From Kribbella sp. CA-293567 (GTDB lineage: Bacteria > Actinomycetota > Actinomycetes > Propionibacteriales > Kribbellaceae), in the NCBI RefSeq assembly GCF_027627575.1, contig NZ_CP114065.1:434001-498000 (forward strand): a DNA stretch of 64,000 bases, given 5' to 3'. Made by a program: the position numbers and the translations under genes. The notes under the pieces are model-generated. The model was not told the DNA's origin. It made no database searches and saw only the letters and a list, made by a program, of their open reading frames with translations. Positions 1 through 7,876 of the stretch are shown one piece after another. The stretch's first letter is position 1, and every line of letters begins with the position of its first letter.

Positions 1-7
1 CGCAGTC

Positions 8-22
8 TGAGGCAACGCCTCA
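8..22. other. Short hairpin before terminator
   Basis: Perfect 6-bp inverted repeat TGAGGC-AAC-GCCTCA at the left edge. It lies just before the larger hairpin at 33-70 and probably belongs to the 3' end of a transcript that starts outside the window. Confidence 0.4.
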
Positions 23-32
23 CCCAGCACCA

Positions 33-70
33 CGAAGGCCCGCTCGCCCCTCGGGGAGAGCGGGCCTTCG
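33..70. terminator. GC-rich bidirectional terminator hairpin
   Basis: A 13-bp perfect stem (33-45 with 58-70) closes a 12-nt loop. There is no U tract, as is common in high-GC actinobacteria. It probably ends transcription from left of the window and the leftward small secreted protein gene ending at 221. Confidence 0.7.
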
Positions 71-91
71 CTGTGTCAGCCAGAGCAACCT

Positions 92-142
92 GGCGTTCAG
101 CTGTCGCTGTTTCACGGCAAGCCGGCGTTCAGCTGTCGTTGT
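92..142. repeat. Pair of 19-nt direct repeats, period 32
   Basis: GGCGTTCAGCTGTCGCTGT at 92-110 recurs with one change (C to T) at 124-142. The copies sit between the terminator at 33-70 and the end of the gene at 221. I see no coding potential and no function. Confidence 0.5.
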
Positions 143-220
143 GTCGCGGCTCGGCGGCGCGCTTCCTTTGCCGTTCCCAGAGACTCGCAGCCCCGCCACG
201 CGCCTGAACGGTGATGCGGA

Positions 221-460
221 TCAGAGCGGCTCGGGGGCCGGCCAGGTAGGGGCCTTGGGGTCGGCGGCCGAGTCGGGACCCGGCTCGGCGACGTCCGGCC
301 AGGTGACGGGTTTGGGGTCGTCCGCTGTGCCCCCGGTGGTGCCGAAGTTCTGGATCGTCGGCCACTTCGGTGGCACCGGGTCGTCGGCGGCGGACGCCGT
401 GACTCCCGGCAGGAGCAGCAGCGCGGTACCGACGACGCCGGTCAGCAGACGCTTCCTCAC
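221..460 (-). CDS. Small secreted Trp-Pro motif protein
   Basis: 79 residues, not a family I recognise. The GTG start shares a 4-nt GTGA overlap with the stop of the upstream membrane protein gene, so the two are probably translationally coupled. Residues 1-25 form a Sec signal peptide (MRKR, hydrophobic core, ASA-A cleavage site). The mature part of about 55 residues is acidic and proline-rich, with the pattern KWP / TWP / TWP repeated about every 20 residues. The upstream partner also carries SWP motifs in its N-terminal domain (residues 8-10 and 68-70). Its position beside a secretion-like operon suggests an envelope or extracellular accessory role, which is inference. Confidence 0.75.
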   Translation of the reverse strand: MRKRLLTGVVGTALLLLPGVTASAADDPVPPKWPTIQNFGTTGGTADDPKPVTWPDVAEPGPDSAADPKAPTWPAPEPL

Positions 461-1860
461 TTTTTGTCCAGCGCGTAGAGGGTTCCGTCGTAGACGACGA
501 TGGCGCGCGTGCCGGCCACACCCCACGGCCGGGCCGTTCCGGGCTGCAGTTGGCGGAACTTGCCGCCCGGCGTACCGGCGACCAGAGTGCTCAGAGCCTG
601 GCCGTAGATCGTCAGGCCGGTGATCGACTGCGGCTGGAAGTCCTTGTACGCCGAGGTTTTGTTGGTGGTGAAGTTGATCAGGCACTCACCCCAGGCGGCC
701 ACCTTGCCGGCCTGGTCCGGCAGCCATTGCCAGCCGGCCGCCTTGTTCGGGGCCGAGGTCGGGCAGGTCGCCACCGCGGCGCCCGAGGTGCTGTCGTGGA
801 CGACCGGGATCACCTTGTCGGCGACCGGCGTGTTCCAGATGACCAGCGCCCGGCCGGGGCTGGCGGCAACGATGTGGTTGATTCCCGTCGCGCCCTTCGG
901 CTTGGCGGGCTGCACGGTGACCGTCTCCTTGCCAGGCTGGTCCCAGTACAACGGTCCGCGGTACCGCGCCGACAAGCCCTTGTCGCCCTCGGCAAGCAGG
1001 AGGGTAGCGAGCCGTTCCGGTGCAGGCAGTGCCTTGAGCTCACCACCGGAGACGACGCTCGCGCCGCCCTCGCTGCCCAGCACCACCAGGGGAGAGGCGC
1101 CGAAGAACTGCACGCTGGCGGAGTTCGGCAGCTCGAGCTCGACCGCCTCGGCGCCGTCACCGGCCCAGTAGTACAAGGACTCCGGCGCGACCACGGCCAC
1201 CACCGGCTTGCCGTCGATCGTCGTGTACACAGGGCTTTCGGCGCCGCGCGGGACCTTGTCCTGCCAGAGCACCTTGCCGGTGTCGTCGAAGACGGCGATC
1301 TTCTCGTCCTGGGTGATGATCGCGACCTCGCGGCCGGTGGGGGAGACGGCGGGCTTGGTGTCGGGATCGAGATCCACGGTCCAGCTCGCGGTGGCCGTCC
1401 AGCCGGGCGGTACCGGCCGGGCGGAGAACTGGTCCGGTCCGACACTCGGGCCGGGCAGCTCCGGCAGCTTCGGCGAGACGGTCGGCTGGGTGACGTTGTC
1501 GCTCGGCTTCCGGAGGACGACCAGCCAGAGGACCGTACCGGCGATCAGCAGCCCGGCGAGCACGGTCGCCACGATGATCGGCCAGATCGGTTTCTTGCTC
1601 TTGACATCGACATCGACCGACTCCACCCGGCCGTCCGGGTGGATGATCAGCGGCCAGGAGGCGCCGTCGGACTCGACCGCGGTCGCCTTCACCGGGCGGC
1701 CGAGCTGGGCCGCCCGCTCGCTGACGAGCTGGATCGCCGCCTGCCGGGGGTCGTGGTGGTTGACCGGGTGACTCCGGCCGGCGATCTTGACCTCGGCGTT
1801 GTGGTCGTCGTACAGCCGGATCGTCACCTTCGGCCAGGACGGGATGCCCTTGTCAGCCAT
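457..1860 (-). CDS. Membrane-anchored beta-propeller-like protein
   Basis: 467 residues. Residues 1-90 are a small soluble domain. One transmembrane helix lies at about 93-116, followed by a Pro/Ser linker and a C-terminal region of about 330 residues made of repeated beta-rich units such as AVFDDTGKVLWQ, the pattern of PQQ/WD-type propellers. Topology is probably N-in with the propeller outside. It is divergent from the secretion-like operon starting at 2109 and coupled to the small secreted protein downstream. The propeller assignment rests on repeat pattern only. It could act as an extracellular scaffold or sensor for the apparatus. Confidence 0.85.
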   Translation of the reverse strand: MADKGIPSWPKVTIRLYDDHNAEVKIAGRSHPVNHHDPRQAAIQLVSERAAQLGRPVKATAVESDGASWPLIIHPDGRVESVDVDVKSKKPIWPIIVATVLAGLLIAGTVLWLVVLRKPSDNVTQPTVSPKLPELPGPSVGPDQFSARPVPPGWTATASWTVDLDPDTKPAVSPTGREVAIITQDEKIAVFDDTGKVLWQDKVPRGAESPVYTTIDGKPVVAVVAPESLYYWAGDGAEAVELELPNSASVQFFGASPLVVLGSEGGASVVSGGELKALPAPERLATLLLAEGDKGLSARYRGPLYWDQPGKETVTVQPAKPKGATGINHIVAASPGRALVIWNTPVADKVIPVVHDSTSGAAVATCPTSAPNKAAGWQWLPDQAGKVAAWGECLINFTTNKTSAYKDFQPQSITGLTIYGQALSTLVAGTPGGKFRQLQPGTARPWGVAGTRAIVVYDGTLYALDKK

Positions 1861-2108
1861 GGTGACCTCTCATTCCAGCCACAAAACTCCCTCGGTAGTC
1901 CGTCGGTGTCTACGCCGTTCTAGCATGGCGTCCGCCCGTAACTCATGCTTCCGCCCGATGGCATGTCAGCACGCGAGCCGGCCAGGCTCGTCTGACCCCG
2001 ACAAGGGGGTAGAAACATCCTCGCCTGTGGATGGGTCACGCCAGTACACCCGGATAGCGAGAGAATACTGTGGGCGACAGCCCGTGACACGCCGCGAAAG
2101 GAGGGGCC
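1861..2108. promoter_or_regulatory. Divergent promoter region of the T4SS-like locus
   Basis: This 248-bp region separates the leftward propeller gene from the rightward operon. AAAGGAGG at about 2097-2104 is a strong ribosome binding site for the gene at 2109. The region is less GC-rich than its flanks (for example around 2050-2070), but I cannot assign a promoter hexamer pair with confidence. Confidence 0.5.
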
Positions 2109-2744
2109 ATGACGCAGCCGCCGCAGAACCCGTGGACTCGGCAACAACAGCCGGAGCCCGGTCCGCAGCAGCCGCACCAGGGTCCCCCGCAGCCTGCGGA
2201 CCTGACTCCCCGCGGGCCGGCGACGCCGCAGCACGGCGTACCGGCTCCGGCGGAGGATCAGCGGCTGCCCAAGTTCGCCATCCCCGCCGCCGACACCCTC
2301 TGGTGGGTCGGGGTGCACGGTGGAGCCGGCGAGACGACGATGTCACAGTTACTGCCCGGCACGCGGGCCTCCGGCCATCGCTGGCCGATCCCGCCGCCGC
2401 CGGTGCCGACCCCGGTGGTGCTGGTCGCCCGCACCCACGGGTCAGGGCTGCGGGCCGCTCAGCGCGCCGCGATCGAGTGGGCCTCCGGTGTGGTTCAGGG
2501 CGTGGCGGTGCTCGGCCTGGTGCTGATCGCCGACGCGCCCGGCCGGCTGCCCAGGGTTCTGGACGACTTCGCCGACATCGTCGGTGGCGGCGTCCCCAGG
2601 GTCTGGGACATTCCCTGGATCGAGGAGTGGCGAAGGGGGGAAGATCCCACCCCTGACAACACCCCGGACGAGGTTTTCGAAGTCCTTGAATCCATTTACG
2701 CTCTTCGCGCGTCGAACCCAGCGGGATACCCCGCCCCTTACTGA
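2109..2744 (+). CDS. DUF6668 family protein, degenerate P-loop
   Basis: 211 residues, first gene of the secretion-like operon, with a strong AAAGGAGG ribosome binding site. Residues 1-50 are Pro/Gln-rich and probably disordered. Then comes VGVHGGAGETT (residues 67-77), which resembles a ParA/MinD Walker A with Glu75 in place of the catalytic Lys, so ATP hydrolysis is doubtful. The rest looks like an alpha/beta nucleotide-binding fold (PVVLVARTHGSGL, VLGLVLIADAPG). The family occurs in actinobacterial conjugation-like clusters. A regulatory or adaptor role is inferred. Confidence 0.8.
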   Translation: MTQPPQNPWTRQQQPEPGPQQPHQGPPQPADLTPRGPATPQHGVPAPAEDQRLPKFAIPAADTLWWVGVHGGAGETTMSQLLPGTRASGHRWPIPPPPVPTPVVLVARTHGSGLRAAQRAAIEWASGVVQGVAVLGLVLIADAPGRLPRVLDDFADIVGGGVPRVWDIPWIEEWRRGEDPTPDNTPDEVFEVLESIYALRASNPAGYPAPY

Positions 2745-2758
2745 AAGGCACCACCGCA

Positions 2759-3028
2759 ATGATGATGTTGGCTCACTTGATTCCTGACCTGATCATGGGC
2801 AACGGAGGCGAGGCGCCTCCCGGCTCGGACAAGCTGCTCAAGGTCGTCGACTGGGTGCGCTGGATCGCCTTCACCGTCTGCATTCTCGGCATCCTGATCG
2901 CCGGCGCGATGATGGCCGTCGGCCAGCGTCGTGGTGAGGGTGGCGAGCACGCCGCCCGCCTGGGCTGGGTGCTGGCCGCCTGCATCGTGATCGCCTCGGC
3001 GACGCTGCTGGTCGGGGCGTTGCAGTGA
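2759..3028 (+). CDS. VirB2/TrbC-like small membrane protein
   Basis: 89 residues with two hydrophobic helices (about 33-54 and 67-87) joined by a basic loop (QRRGEG). This is the size and topology of VirB2/TrbC pilin-like subunits. Three in-frame ATG codons start at 2759; AAAGG at about 2743 fits the first or second. In the operon it precedes the VirB8- and VirB6-like genes. In type IV systems VirB2 forms the pilus or a channel subunit; here no signal peptidase site is evident. Assignment rests on topology and context. Confidence 0.75.
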   Translation: MMMLAHLIPDLIMGNGGEAPPGSDKLLKVVDWVRWIAFTVCILGILIAGAMMAVGQRRGEGGEHAARLGWVLAACIVIASATLLVGALQ

Positions 3029-3072
3029 CGCTGTTCCACCAGCCGCGCCCGGTCGCCGGAGGCTGATCGGGC

Positions 3073-3933
3073 GTGGGACTGTTCAGCAGGGACTCCGGCT
3101 CCGATTCCGGAGACGGCAGCACCGACGGCGGCGGATCCTTCTGGATGGACCGCGGATTCGTCGCGTCGGTGATCGTCGTCGGTGCAGTGCTCGTGTGCCT
3201 CCTGGTCTGGTTCTTCGCCCGGGGGAACACCACCCCGGACAGCCGGCCCTCGACTCCGACCAACAGCACCGCTCCCACCGAGCAGCCCACCATCGAGCCG
3301 ACCGGCCCGGCGGCGACCCCGCCGAGCGAGGAGCCGACGAACCCGTCGGCCACCCAGCCGACCGCGCGCCCCACCCCGGGCGTCGGCGGGTGCAAGAGCA
3401 CGCCCGGCAATCTGCGGATTCCCCGAACCACACCGACCGCGGTGACGTGGGAGTTCGAGGCGGACATGTTGATCCCGACGCAGCAGGAAGGTGGGCCGGC
3501 CGTCATGGACAGTGCCGGAGTCCGCTCCTGCTTCGCCCACTCACCGACCGGCGCCGTACTGGCCGCCCTGGTGACGCTGGGCCAGATCCGCAATCCAGAC
3601 CTCACGATGCCGGTACTGCGCCAGCGGTTCGTCCAGAACGCGGGACTCAAGGTCGCGCTGGCCGAGGGCAAGGCGACCCCACCGACCCAGGGACCGACCC
3701 AGTCGGTGGCCCAGTTCACCGCCTTCAAGGTGGTCGACTACCTGCCACAGCGCGCGATCATCCAGGTCGCCGTCCGGACCGAGGACACCAAGGTGGGGGC
3801 GATCCCGGTGACGATGGTCTGGTCCAAGGGTGACTGGAGGGCCTCGCTGCAGACCGACGGCAGCTTCAACGGCGCGGTCGAGCCCGACCTGCTCCAGTCG
3901 CTGACCGGCTACGTCCGGTTCGGGGGCGCGTGA
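3073..3933 (+). CDS. VirB8/TcpC-like bitopic membrane protein
   Basis: 286 residues with a GTG start after CGGAGG at about 3056. Residues 1-27 are Gly/Ser/Asp-rich and cytoplasmic, one transmembrane helix lies at about 29-48, then a Pro/Thr/Ser-rich linker (about 50-110) and an extracellular domain. The C-terminal part (VVDYLPQRAIIQVAV, VTMVWSKGDWR) has the NTF2-like strand pattern of VirB8/TcpC domains. VirB8 proteins form the assembly core of type IV channels. Its stop overlaps the next gene's start, indicating coupled translation. Fold assignment is inference. Confidence 0.75.
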   Translation: MGLFSRDSGSDSGDGSTDGGGSFWMDRGFVASVIVVGAVLVCLLVWFFARGNTTPDSRPSTPTNSTAPTEQPTIEPTGPAATPPSEEPTNPSATQPTARPTPGVGGCKSTPGNLRIPRTTPTAVTWEFEADMLIPTQQEGGPAVMDSAGVRSCFAHSPTGAVLAALVTLGQIRNPDLTMPVLRQRFVQNAGLKVALAEGKATPPTQGPTQSVAQFTAFKVVDYLPQRAIIQVAVRTEDTKVGAIPVTMVWSKGDWRASLQTDGSFNGAVEPDLLQSLTGYVRFGGA

Positions 3934-4802
3934 TGATCCCGAAGATCAACTGCCTGTGGCCACCCAACTGGGGGGAGTGCCTCGACAAGTACCTCGGCGA
4001 GGCGGTCACTTCGGCGATCGGCGGATTCTTCTCGCTGATCTTCGACGCCATCAAGGCGATGGTGATCGCGGCCGTCGAAGCCGTCATCAAGGCGGTCGGC
4101 TTCCTCTGGATCGAGATCGACTCCCCGAACGTCCAGGACCACCGGACGATCACCTTCGTGCACGACCACACGCAGTACATCCTGGTGGTGGCCGCGTCGA
4201 TCGCGGTGATCGCCGGCGGCATGAAGATGGCCATCTCGCAGCGCGGCGAACCACTGCGCGACATCATGAAGAGCCTGATCACGATGGCGATGGTCTCGGC
4301 CGGCCTGACCGGCTTCATCGCGCTGCTGATCCAGGCCTCGGACCAGTTCTCCGCCTGGATCCTGGACCGCGCCCTCGGCGCCGACGACAACGCCTTCGCC
4401 AAGAAGCTGGTCGAGAAGGTCACCGACCCGCTGAAGGACGGCGGGGTCGGGCTGGCGCTGGTGATCCTGGTCGGCATCCTGATGGTGATCACCGCGCTGA
4501 TCCAGCTGGCCCTGATGATCATCCGCTACGCGATGCTGATCCTGCTGGTCGGCGTCCTGCCGCTGACCGCCTCGGCCACCAACACCGAGATGGGCGCGAT
4601 GTGGTTCAAGCGGGCGATCGCCTGGCTGGTCGCGTTCGTGATCTACAAACCGGTGGCGGCGTTGATCTACGCCACCGCGATCAAGCTGATGTCGTCGCCC
4701 ACCGACGCCACCTTCAAGGTCATCACCGGCGTGACGATGATGGTGATGGGGGTCGTCGCCCTGCCGGCGCTGCTGCGCTTCGTCTCCCCGAAGGCGGCTT
4801 GA
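3930..4802 (+). CDS. VirB6/TrbL-like polytopic membrane protein, copy 1
   Basis: 290 residues with about six hydrophobic helices and the TrbL/VirB6-like block MLILLVGVLPLTASATNTEMG followed by WFKRAIAWLVAFVIYKPVAAL. A GTG (3930) or ATG (3933) start overlaps the previous stop. Such proteins form the inner membrane pore of type IV systems. The next gene is a clear paralogue sharing the HTQYI / NTQYI, ISxRGEP, TNTEMG and YKPVAAL motifs. This copy lacks the long C-terminal tail of its neighbour, so the two may form a heteromeric channel (inference). Confidence 0.8.
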   Translation: MMIPKINCLWPPNWGECLDKYLGEAVTSAIGGFFSLIFDAIKAMVIAAVEAVIKAVGFLWIEIDSPNVQDHRTITFVHDHTQYILVVAASIAVIAGGMKMAISQRGEPLRDIMKSLITMAMVSAGLTGFIALLIQASDQFSAWILDRALGADDNAFAKKLVEKVTDPLKDGGVGLALVILVGILMVITALIQLALMIIRYAMLILLVGVLPLTASATNTEMGAMWFKRAIAWLVAFVIYKPVAALIYATAIKLMSSPTDATFKVITGVTMMVMGVVALPALLRFVSPKAA

Positions 4803-4803
4803 G

Positions 4804-6381
4804 ATGATCAGGATCGCGCTCTGCGCGGGCAGTTGGTACGACTGCCTGGTGGGCTGGATCAAGGAAGCGCTCGGCAACGCCGTCGGAAAGTTGATCGAAC
4901 TCATGTTCCAGCCGATTCTCGACGCCCTGTCCGTGGCCGTCGGCACCATGTTCACCACCATCGGCACCTTCTGGGTCTTCGTCAAAACCCCGTCGGTGGG
5001 CAGCATCGCGACCGGTGCTCCGGCCAGCGACACGGTCGGCTGGATCTGGGGCAACACGCAGTACATCGCCGTCTTCGTGGCGGTGCTGGGCGTGATGGTG
5101 GCAGCCATCCAGATGGCGATCAGCCACCGTGGCGAGCCGGTCCGGGAGATGCTCCGCTCGCTGATCACCTTCGGCGTCGCCTCGGCCTTCAGCATCGCGG
5201 TCGTCCAGGTGCTGATCGAGTTCGGCGACCGGTTCTCCAACTGCATCATCACCACGGCGATCCAGGACGGCAACGCGACCGGCTGGTTCTGTACCGAGGA
5301 CGACAAACTTCCCGCCAGCGGCAAGGCCTTCGGCGAGGCGATGACCGCGGTGATGGGCTTCTCCGCCACGGCCGGCGCGGTCGGCGTCGGGCTGATGATC
5401 ACGATCGGCATCCTGACCCTGCTCGCCTCGGTGATCCAGGTCGTGCTGATCGTGGTCCGCAGCGGAATGCTGATCCTGCTGCTCGGCGTGCTGCCGATCG
5501 CGGCGGCGGCGACCAACACCGAGATGGGCAAGAGCTGGTTCAAGCGGATCATCTCCTGGCTGCTGGCCTTCATCCTCTACAAACCGGTGGCCGCGCTGGT
5601 CTACGCGACCGCCCTCAGACTCGCGTCGAACAACGGTCAGGGCCTGAACTTCGACGACATCAAGGAGCCCGTCGGCGCGCAGGTGATGAACATGGTCGTC
5701 GGCATCACGATGCTGGTGCTGGCCTTGTTCGCGCTGCCCGCGCTGATGCGCTTCATCGCTCCGATGGTGGCCGCGACGGCCGGCTCGGCAGGCGCCGGGA
5801 TGCTCGCGGCCAAGATGGTCGGCGCGGACAAGATCGGTGACAAGGTCAACGAGTCCACCAAGGGCGAGAGCGACGGCCCGAGCGGCGCTCGCAATGTCGG
5901 CCGGCCCAGTCAGCAGCCGTCGAGTCCGCAGGGTTCGCAGAATCCGTCGTCCCAGCCCAGTGGCAGTGGAGGCGGTGCACCTTCAGGCGGGGGTGGTGGC
6001 GGAGGAGGCGGTGGCGGCACCGGCGGCGGGTCTAGTGGTGGCGCGGCCGGTGGTGGCGGTGGTGGCGCTGGCGGTGGTGCCGGAGGTGGCGCCAGTGGTG
6101 GTGCAGCCGGCGGCGCGGCTGGTGGTGGTGGCGCGGCCGCGGGTGGCGGTGCCGCTGCGGGTGGTGCGGCCGCAGGCGGTGGAGCCGCTGCGGGTGGTGC
6201 GGCAGCCGGTGGTGCGGCGGCAGGAGCCGGTGCTGCTGCAGGCCCGGTGGGCATCGCAGTGGTCGCCACGGCAGCGGCCGTCAAGAAGGCCGCCGACGTG
6301 ACCAAGGAAGTCGGCCAGGCCGGCGCCAACGAGACGATCAACAACGACGCGATGGATGAGGGACCTAGTGGCAGCGGCTGA
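4804..6381 (+). CDS. VirB6/TrbL-like protein, copy 2, with Gly/Ala-rich tail
   Basis: 525 residues, paralogue of the preceding gene (start 1 nt after its stop). Residues 1-345 contain the polytopic domain with NTQYI, ISHRGEP, GVLPIAAAATNTEMG and YKPVAALVYATAL. Residues about 350-480 form an extreme low-complexity tail of Gly, Ala and Ser, ending in a helical segment (VATAAAVKKAADVTKEVGQ). This resembles TrbL proteins, whose tails are long and variable. The tail's DNA is GGT/GGC/GCG repeats and may vary in length between strains. A role in gating or partner recruitment is possible but unproven. Confidence 0.8.
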   Translation: MIRIALCAGSWYDCLVGWIKEALGNAVGKLIELMFQPILDALSVAVGTMFTTIGTFWVFVKTPSVGSIATGAPASDTVGWIWGNTQYIAVFVAVLGVMVAAIQMAISHRGEPVREMLRSLITFGVASAFSIAVVQVLIEFGDRFSNCIITTAIQDGNATGWFCTEDDKLPASGKAFGEAMTAVMGFSATAGAVGVGLMITIGILTLLASVIQVVLIVVRSGMLILLLGVLPIAAAATNTEMGKSWFKRIISWLLAFILYKPVAALVYATALRLASNNGQGLNFDDIKEPVGAQVMNMVVGITMLVLALFALPALMRFIAPMVAATAGSAGAGMLAAKMVGADKIGDKVNESTKGESDGPSGARNVGRPSQQPSSPQGSQNPSSQPSGSGGGAPSGGGGGGGGGGGTGGGSSGGAAGGGGGGAGGGAGGGASGGAAGGAAGGGGAAAGGGAAAGGAAAGGGAAAGGAAAGGAAAGAGAAAGPVGIAVVATAAAVKKAADVTKEVGQAGANETINNDAMDEGPSGSG

Positions 6382-7876
6382 CAACATCCGGACCGTCCCG
6401 CGGACCTACGGCAACTGGCGGCAGCCGGCCTCGGCCGGTATCGGCGGCCTGGGCTCGCTCGGCACCGGCATCATGATGGGCGGCCTGATCCTCACCATCA
6501 TCGTGATGACCGCGGCCGGGATCGGCCCGGCGCTGGTGGTGATGCTGCTGGTCGGCATCTGCCTGGGTCTGCTGATGACGAAGGACAAACACAACCAGTC
6601 CGCCCTGCAACGGATCTCGACCCGTATTGGATGGCAGCGAGCAAAGATGGCCAAACACAACATCTACCGTTCCGGCCCACTCGGCCGTACGCCGTGGGGC
6701 AAGTTCCAGCTGCCCGGACTGGCGGCGGCCTCCCAGCTGAGTGAGTACAAGGACTCCTACGGCCGCCCGTTCGCGCTGCTCTTCTACCCGAGCACCCGGC
6801 ACTTCACGGTGATCATCAACGCCGAACCGGACGGCGCGTCGCTGGTCGACGAGGACCAGATCGACGTCTGGGTCGCGCACTGGGGTCAGTGGCTCGCCTC
6901 GCTCGGTCACGAGCCCGGCGTCATCGCCGCCTCGGTGACGGTGGAGAGCGCACCGGACACCGGCATCCGGCTGCGCCGCGAGGTCAGCAACAACATGCAG
7001 GAGGGCACCCCGGCGATCGCCCGGGCGATGCTCACCGAGGTGGTCCAGACCTACCCCGAGGGTTCCGCGCTGGTCTCCGCCCGGGTCGCGCTGACCTTCA
7101 AGGGCACCGACCGCAGCGGCAAGCGCCGCAAGGAAGAGGACATGGGCCGCGAGCTCGCGTCCCGGCTCCCGGCGCTGACCCAGAGCCTGAACTCCACCGG
7201 CGCGGGCGCTGCCCGGCCGGTCAACGCGCAGGAACTCTGCGAGACGATCCGGATCGCCTACGACCCGGCGGCCGCCGGACTGATCGACGAGGCCCGCAGC
7301 CAGGGCATGTCGCCCGAGCTGCAGTGGACCGACGTCGGCCCGGCCGGTGCCCAGTCGTTCTGGGACAAGTACCGGCACGACAGCGCGTGGTCGGTCACCT
7401 GGCAGATGACGCAGGCGCCGCGCGGAGAGGTCTTCTCGTCGGTGCTGTCCCAACTGGTCGGCCCGCACCCCGACATCGACCGCAAGCGTGTCACCCTGCT
7501 CTACCGTCCGCTCGACGCCGCCACCTCGGCCCGGATGGTCGAGGCCGACAAGCGCAACGCCTCGTTCCGCGCCAGTACGTCGTCCCGCCCGTCGGCCCGG
7601 TCGATCGCGGAGGCCAGGGCGGCCGACCGGACCGCGCAGGAAGAGGCTCGCGGCGCCGGCCTGGTCAACTTCGGCATGATCGTCACCGGCACGGTGATGT
7701 CGGCCGATCAGATCCCGGACATGGTGGCCGCGATCGACAACCTCGGCGCGACCGCCCGCGTGCTGCTGCGGCCGGCGTACGGGTCGCAGGACTCGGCCTT
7801 CGTGGCGGCGCTGCCGCTCGGCGTCGTGCTGCAGAGTCACCTGTCGGTCCCAGCCGGTCTGCGGGAGTCGCTGTGA
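6368..7876 (+). CDS. SCO6880 family protein
   Basis: About 502 residues from GTG 6368, which has GAGGGA 4 nt upstream; an in-frame ATG at 6356 would add four residues. It overlaps the previous gene in another frame. Two adjacent transmembrane helices lie near the N-terminus (about 30-72, with GGLGSLGTGIMMGG and GPALVVMLLVGICLGLL), followed by a large cytoplasmic region. It matches the actinobacterial SCO6880 family, always encoded next to the VirB4-like ATPase. By position and topology it may play the role of VirB3 or a PrgI-type partner fused to a large domain; function unproven. Confidence 0.8.
   Translation: MAAADNIRTVPRTYGNWRQPASAGIGGLGSLGTGIMMGGLILTIIVMTAAGIGPALVVMLLVGICLGLLMTKDKHNQSALQRISTRIGWQRAKMAKHNIYRSGPLGRTPWGKFQLPGLAAASQLSEYKDSYGRPFALLFYPSTRHFTVIINAEPDGASLVDEDQIDVWVAHWGQWLASLGHEPGVIAASVTVESAPDTGIRLRREVSNNMQEGTPAIARAMLTEVVQTYPEGSALVSARVALTFKGTDRSGKRRKEEDMGRELASRLPALTQSLNSTGAGAARPVNAQELCETIRIAYDPAAAGLIDEARSQGMSPELQWTDVGPAGAQSFWDKYRHDSAWSVTWQMTQAPRGEVFSSVLSQLVGPHPDIDRKRVTLLYRPLDAATSARMVEADKRNASFRASTSSRPSARSIAEARAADRTAQEEARGAGLVNFGMIVTGTVMSADQIPDMVAAIDNLGATARVLLRPAYGSQDSAFVAALPLGVVLQSHLSVPAGLRESL

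Noticed and set aside
3909..5573. 554-codon minus-strand frame
   Set aside because: Mirror of the VirB6-like genes; composition of His, Asp and Arg repeats comes from reversed membrane-helix codons.
5970..6240. Tandem DNA repeats as a mobile or regulatory element
   Set aside because: GGT/GGC/GCG runs are simply the coding sequence of the Gly/Ala tail; no inverted ends or target duplications.
6889..7872. N-terminal extension of the VirB4-like frame
   Set aside because: Overlaps the whole SCO6880 gene in another frame; the GTG at 7873 with a GTGA overlap gives the proper family start.
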